Positions 40,412 through 42,422 of a stretch of 42,422 nt of DNA are shown here, one piece after another. The translations under genes and the position numbers were made by a program. Every line of letters begins with the position of its first letter. Position 1 is the stretch's first letter. The notes beneath the pieces are model-generated. The model did not search any database. It worked only from the letters and a program-made list of their open reading frames with translations, and had not been told where the DNA came from. Source of the stretch: Armatimonadota bacterium (GTDB lineage Bacteria; Sysuimicrobiota; Sysuimicrobiia; Sysuimicrobiales; Kaftiobacteriaceae); contig JACPRY010000004.1 in the NCBI GenBank assembly GCA_016193565.1, forward strand, positions 1 to 42,422. Direction: 5' to 3'.

Positions 40412-40456
40412 GTTATGTATTCTAGTTTACATATAATGTAAAATCAAGTACATAAC
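40412..40456 (-). promoter_or_regulatory. Promoter with nested operator palindromes for the AbiE operon
   Basis: Outer inverted repeat GTTATGTA (40412-40419) / TACATAAC (40449-40456) encloses an inner one TTTACAT (40426-40432) / ATGTAAA (40436-40442). On the minus strand the -35 is TTGATT (40447-40442) and the -10 TAGAAT (40424-40419) with a 17-base spacer filled by the inner palindrome. A repressor bound here, presumably AbiEi, would block transcription. Confidence 0.75.
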
Positions 40457-40530
40457 GTAAGGTCAGGCCGTGCCAGGAGTTGTCCTTGTCACCAGGATCG
40501 TTCGGCCCAACCGCGCCAGCGCCTAGACCA

Positions 40531-40550
40531 GCTGCTCAGGCATGAGCAGC
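40531..40550 (-). terminator. Hairpin downstream of the MFS gene
   Basis: Perfect arms GCTGCTCA/TGAGCAGC with a 4-base loop, 17 bases after the MFS stop on the minus strand. No U-run. Confidence 0.55.
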
Positions 40551-40566
40551 GCCCCACTTGCTTATC

Positions 40567-41811
40567 TCATTCGAAGTGGCGCAGCCTTGGTAGAAGGAAG
40601 AACGCCAGGATCACCACGATGAGCCCGCCCAGTGACAGCGCCCGGCCAACACCGATGCGGGCGGCGAGGGCACCGACCGGCAGGCTCCCGAGCGCAAAAC
40701 CGCCGAAGGCCACCATGCTGTACAGGCCCATCAATCGCCCGCGCGCGTGCGGCGGGGTGGTGAGCTGCACGAGCGTGTTAGCCGAGGCCATGGCCAGCGT
40801 CTGCGCTGTGCCCATCAGGATCAGCAGCGGCATCGCCAGCACAAACGAGCGCGTGAGCCCAAACAGGGCGACGGCGACGCCCAACGTCAGCATCGCCCCG
40901 CCGAGCACCGCGCCTTTCCCCCGTCCGGATGCCAGCGCGCCCACCAGCAACGCCGCGCAGATCGTGCCGACGCCGGGGGCGGACTGCAGGAGCCCAAGCC
41001 CGCGCGCGTCGACGTGCAGCACCTCTCGCGCAAAGGTCGGCATCATGCGAATGTAGGGCCGTCCGAAGAAGCTCAATGCCGCCACCGAGGTCAGAAACAG
41101 CACGAGCCCCCGGTGCTCACGCAGCAGTTGCACGCCTTCCTTGAGATCCTCTGAGAGCCGCACCCGGCCCACCGCTTCCCTTCGGGGGAGCTTCATCATG
41201 ATGAGCGCCCCAAGCGTCGCCAGGTAGGAGGCCGCGTTGACAAAGAAACAGCCCGCTTCGCCGATCGCGGCGATGATCACACCGCCGAGTGACGGCCCGA
41301 AGATCCCGGCGCCGTTGAACGCCACTGAGTTGAGACTGACTGCCGCGAGCACCTCCCGCTCTTCCACAAGCGAGGGCACCATCGAATGACGCGCTGGAAT
41401 GTCGAACGAGTGCACCAGCGAGTTGATCGCCGCGATCACAAAGACGTGCCAGATTTGGATCCGGCCGGTGACGGTCAGCAGGGCCAGCAAGAACGCATTC
41501 ACCATCTCGACGGCGTTAGTCAGCATCAGCAGCCGGCGGCGATCTACCCGATCGGCTGCGGCGCCGGCCAGAAACGCAAAGATGAGCCGGGGAACGGCCT
41601 GGGTGGCCGCGAGGATGCCGAGGTATAGGGGAGACTGGGTGAGGCGGTCAATGAGATAACCAAGTGCGACGAACTGCATCCACGTTCCGGTGTTGCTGAC
41701 GATGAGCCCCGTCCACAGCAGCCGGAAGTTCCGGTGGCGGAGCGGGGTCAGGGCGGAAACACGAGGTTGTGAGAGCGAGGCGCTGGTGACGGCGTCGTCC
41801 GGCACGTACAC
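40567..41811 (-). CDS. MFS transporter (EntS/MFS_3-like exporter)
   Basis: 414 residues, twelve membrane segments. N-terminal RHRNFRLLWTGLIVSNTGTW and the loop GAAADRVDRRRLLMLTNAVE (the MFS loop 2-3 motif) match the MFS_3 family of drug or siderophore exporters. The start is uncertain: the GTG at 41811 lies in the tandem-word repeat and an in-frame GTG at 41805 is an alternative. It is divergent from the iron permease gene; a link through iron or siderophores is possible but not shown. Confidence 0.9.
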   Translation of the reverse strand: MYVPDDAVTSASLSQPRVSALTPLRHRNFRLLWTGLIVSNTGTWMQFVALGYLIDRLTQSPLYLGILAATQAVPRLIFAFLAGAAADRVDRRRLLMLTNAVEMVNAFLLALLTVTGRIQIWHVFVIAAINSLVHSFDIPARHSMVPSLVEEREVLAAVSLNSVAFNGAGIFGPSLGGVIIAAIGEAGCFFVNAASYLATLGALIMMKLPRREAVGRVRLSEDLKEGVQLLREHRGLVLFLTSVAALSFFGRPYIRMMPTFAREVLHVDARGLGLLQSAPGVGTICAALLVGALASGRGKGAVLGGAMLTLGVAVALFGLTRSFVLAMPLLILMGTAQTLAMASANTLVQLTTPPHARGRLMGLYSMVAFGGFALGSLPVGALAARIGVGRALSLGGLIVVILAFFLLPRLRHFE

Positions 41812-41917
41812 AATCTACACGATCTACATAATCTACACCATCCTGGGAGTTGCTCCGAGATCGGGAGAGCAAGAAGATTGGATAGTAAGTAGATTGTGAA
41901 GATTGTGTAGTTCGTGA
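41807..41917. repeat. Tandem-word hairpin (AATCTACAC word) between divergent genes
   Basis: Left arm 41807-41849 repeats CAATCTACAC/GATCTACAT; right arm 41876-41917 repeats GATTGTGTAG/GATTGTGAA. Unlike most of the set it lies between two divergent starts (MFS and iron permease), so it is transcribed as a leader rather than a tail, or it contains the promoters. Confidence 0.75.
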
Positions 41918-41945
41918 AGCCTGTGGAGATTCGGGGAGGTGCGCC

Positions 41946-42365
41946 GTGCATCATAAAGGCCCGTTTGCTCATTTTGCGCTGTGGACGTCCCGCGCCGCCG
42001 GGCATCCGATCGCATTTGTGACGGCAGTGCTGGTCATCCTCATCTGGGCCGTGACAGGCCCCCTGTTCGGCTTCAGCGACACGTGGCAACTCGTCATCAA
42101 CACTGGGACCACGATCGTCACCTTCTTCATGGTGTTCCTCATTCAGAACACGCAAAATCGGGAGAGCACGGCCATGCAGCTGAAGCTCGACGAGTTGATC
42201 CGGGCCCTGGAAGGCGCGCACAACGCGCTGCTCGACCTGGAGGAACTGACCGAGCGCGACCTGGACAGCCTACGGGCACGATATGAGGAACTGGCCCGGC
42301 TAGCGCGGGAAGACCTGCGGAAGGGGCATCGCGATACCGGACGCCCGCAGGTGAAGGTGGATTAG
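41946..42365 (+). CDS. Low-affinity iron permease family protein
   Basis: 139 residues. Two membrane segments (AFVTAVLVILIWAVTGPLFG and QLVINTGTTIVTFFMVFLIQ) with the family signature FLIQNTQNRESTAMQLKLDE, then a coiled-coil, charged C-terminal helix (ELIRALEGAHNALLDLEELT and onward). Related to the fungal Fet4 fold by name; bacterial members are uncharacterised small membrane proteins. GTG at 41946 with GGGGAGG upstream. Confidence 0.92.
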   Translation: MHHKGPFAHFALWTSRAAGHPIAFVTAVLVILIWAVTGPLFGFSDTWQLVINTGTTIVTFFMVFLIQNTQNRESTAMQLKLDELIRALEGAHNALLDLEELTERDLDSLRARYEELARLAREDLRKGHRDTGRPQVKVD

Positions 42366-42368
42366 CGC

Positions 42369-42389
42369 TCAGCGGCTAGCGGCCGCTGA
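42369..42389. terminator. Inverted repeat between convergent genes
   Basis: TCAGCGGC (42369-42376) and GCCGCTGA (42382-42389) with a 5-base loop just after the iron permease stop and covering the stop of the next minus-strand frame. No U-run. Confidence 0.5.
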
Positions 42390-42422
42390 CGACGGCGCGC
42401 ACGAGCAGGAGAAACGACATCG
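42376..42422 (-). CDS. C-terminal end of an unidentified protein (runs off the window)
   Basis: An open minus-strand frame enters from the right edge and ends SFLLLVRAVVSGR then TAG at 42376-42378. The hydrophobic end suggests a membrane protein. Too short to identify; the frame itself is uncertain. Confidence 0.3.
   Translation of the reverse strand, partial: MSFLLLVRAVVSGR

Overview
The window is a high-GC, densely packed bacterial chromosome segment with about 38 protein genes (two of them broken) and no rRNA, tRNA or CRISPR array that I could see. The gene set includes coenzyme F420 enzymes (cofE, npdG), a cobyrinate a,c-diamide synthase, a UPF0182 membrane protein, Thermotoga-type SpeD and two promoters that look leaderless. 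This combination suggests a deep-branching Terrabacteria-like lineage (Chloroflexota, Armatimonadota or a candidate phylum near them). That placement is inference from gene content, not a phylogenetic result.

Layout. 1-1742 (minus): start of a FAD-linked oxidase, a frameshifted six-blade kelch gene, and speD. 1942-5382 (plus): an oligopeptide-type ABC binding protein and two permeases, with no ATPases. 5379-9042 (minus): DedA protein, double-hotdog thioesterase, M20 dipeptidase, YceI. 9201-13503: an unrecognised membrane protein (plus), a methyltransferase (minus), an ornithine cyclodeaminase family enzyme and leucyl aminopeptidase (plus). 13492-21039 (minus): UPF0173 hydrolase, aquaporin, DRG/Obg-like GTPase with TGS domain, enolase-superfamily enzyme, cofE, npdG and an M16 peptidase pair whose non-catalytic member is damaged. 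21353-23230 (plus): an AlkZ-related winged-helix protein abutting DNA polymerase IV. 23227-26259: peroxiredoxin (minus), CorA and nicotinate phosphoribosyltransferase (plus). 26353-26532 (minus): two tiny lysine-rich ORFs and a structured tail. 26704-28653 (plus): a GNAT N-acyltransferase and an N-acylamino acid racemase/OSBS-type enzyme. 28638-31645 (minus): a 48-aa ORF behind an attenuator-like hairpin, and UPF0182. 31684-33922: a DUF59/SufT-like protein and a degenerate receiver (plus), then cobyrinate synthase (minus). 33962-35698 (plus): a promoter, a structured leader RNA with terminator, and an AMIN/phosphodiester glycosidase wall protein. 35854-38793 (plus): geranylgeranyl-reductase-like oxidase, SRPBCC cyclase and FabF-like ketosynthase, probably a lipid or polyketide pathway. 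38986-40411 (minus, lower GC): an AbiE type IV toxin-antitoxin pair in toxin-first order. 40567-42422: MFS exporter, low-affinity iron permease, and the end of a minus-strand gene.

The least ordinary material lies between genes. (i) A dispersed element of about 85 bp has full or near-full copies at 9111, 21177 and 37027 and fragments at 23771 and 27499; its hairpin arms covary between copies. (ii) Eight intergenic hairpins are built from short tandem words, each locus using its own word. (iii) Two tiny ORFs, each with a Shine-Dalgarno site, encode almost pure polylysine. (iv) An unassigned structured RNA sits between a near-consensus promoter (33962-33990) and an intrinsic terminator (34163-34199).
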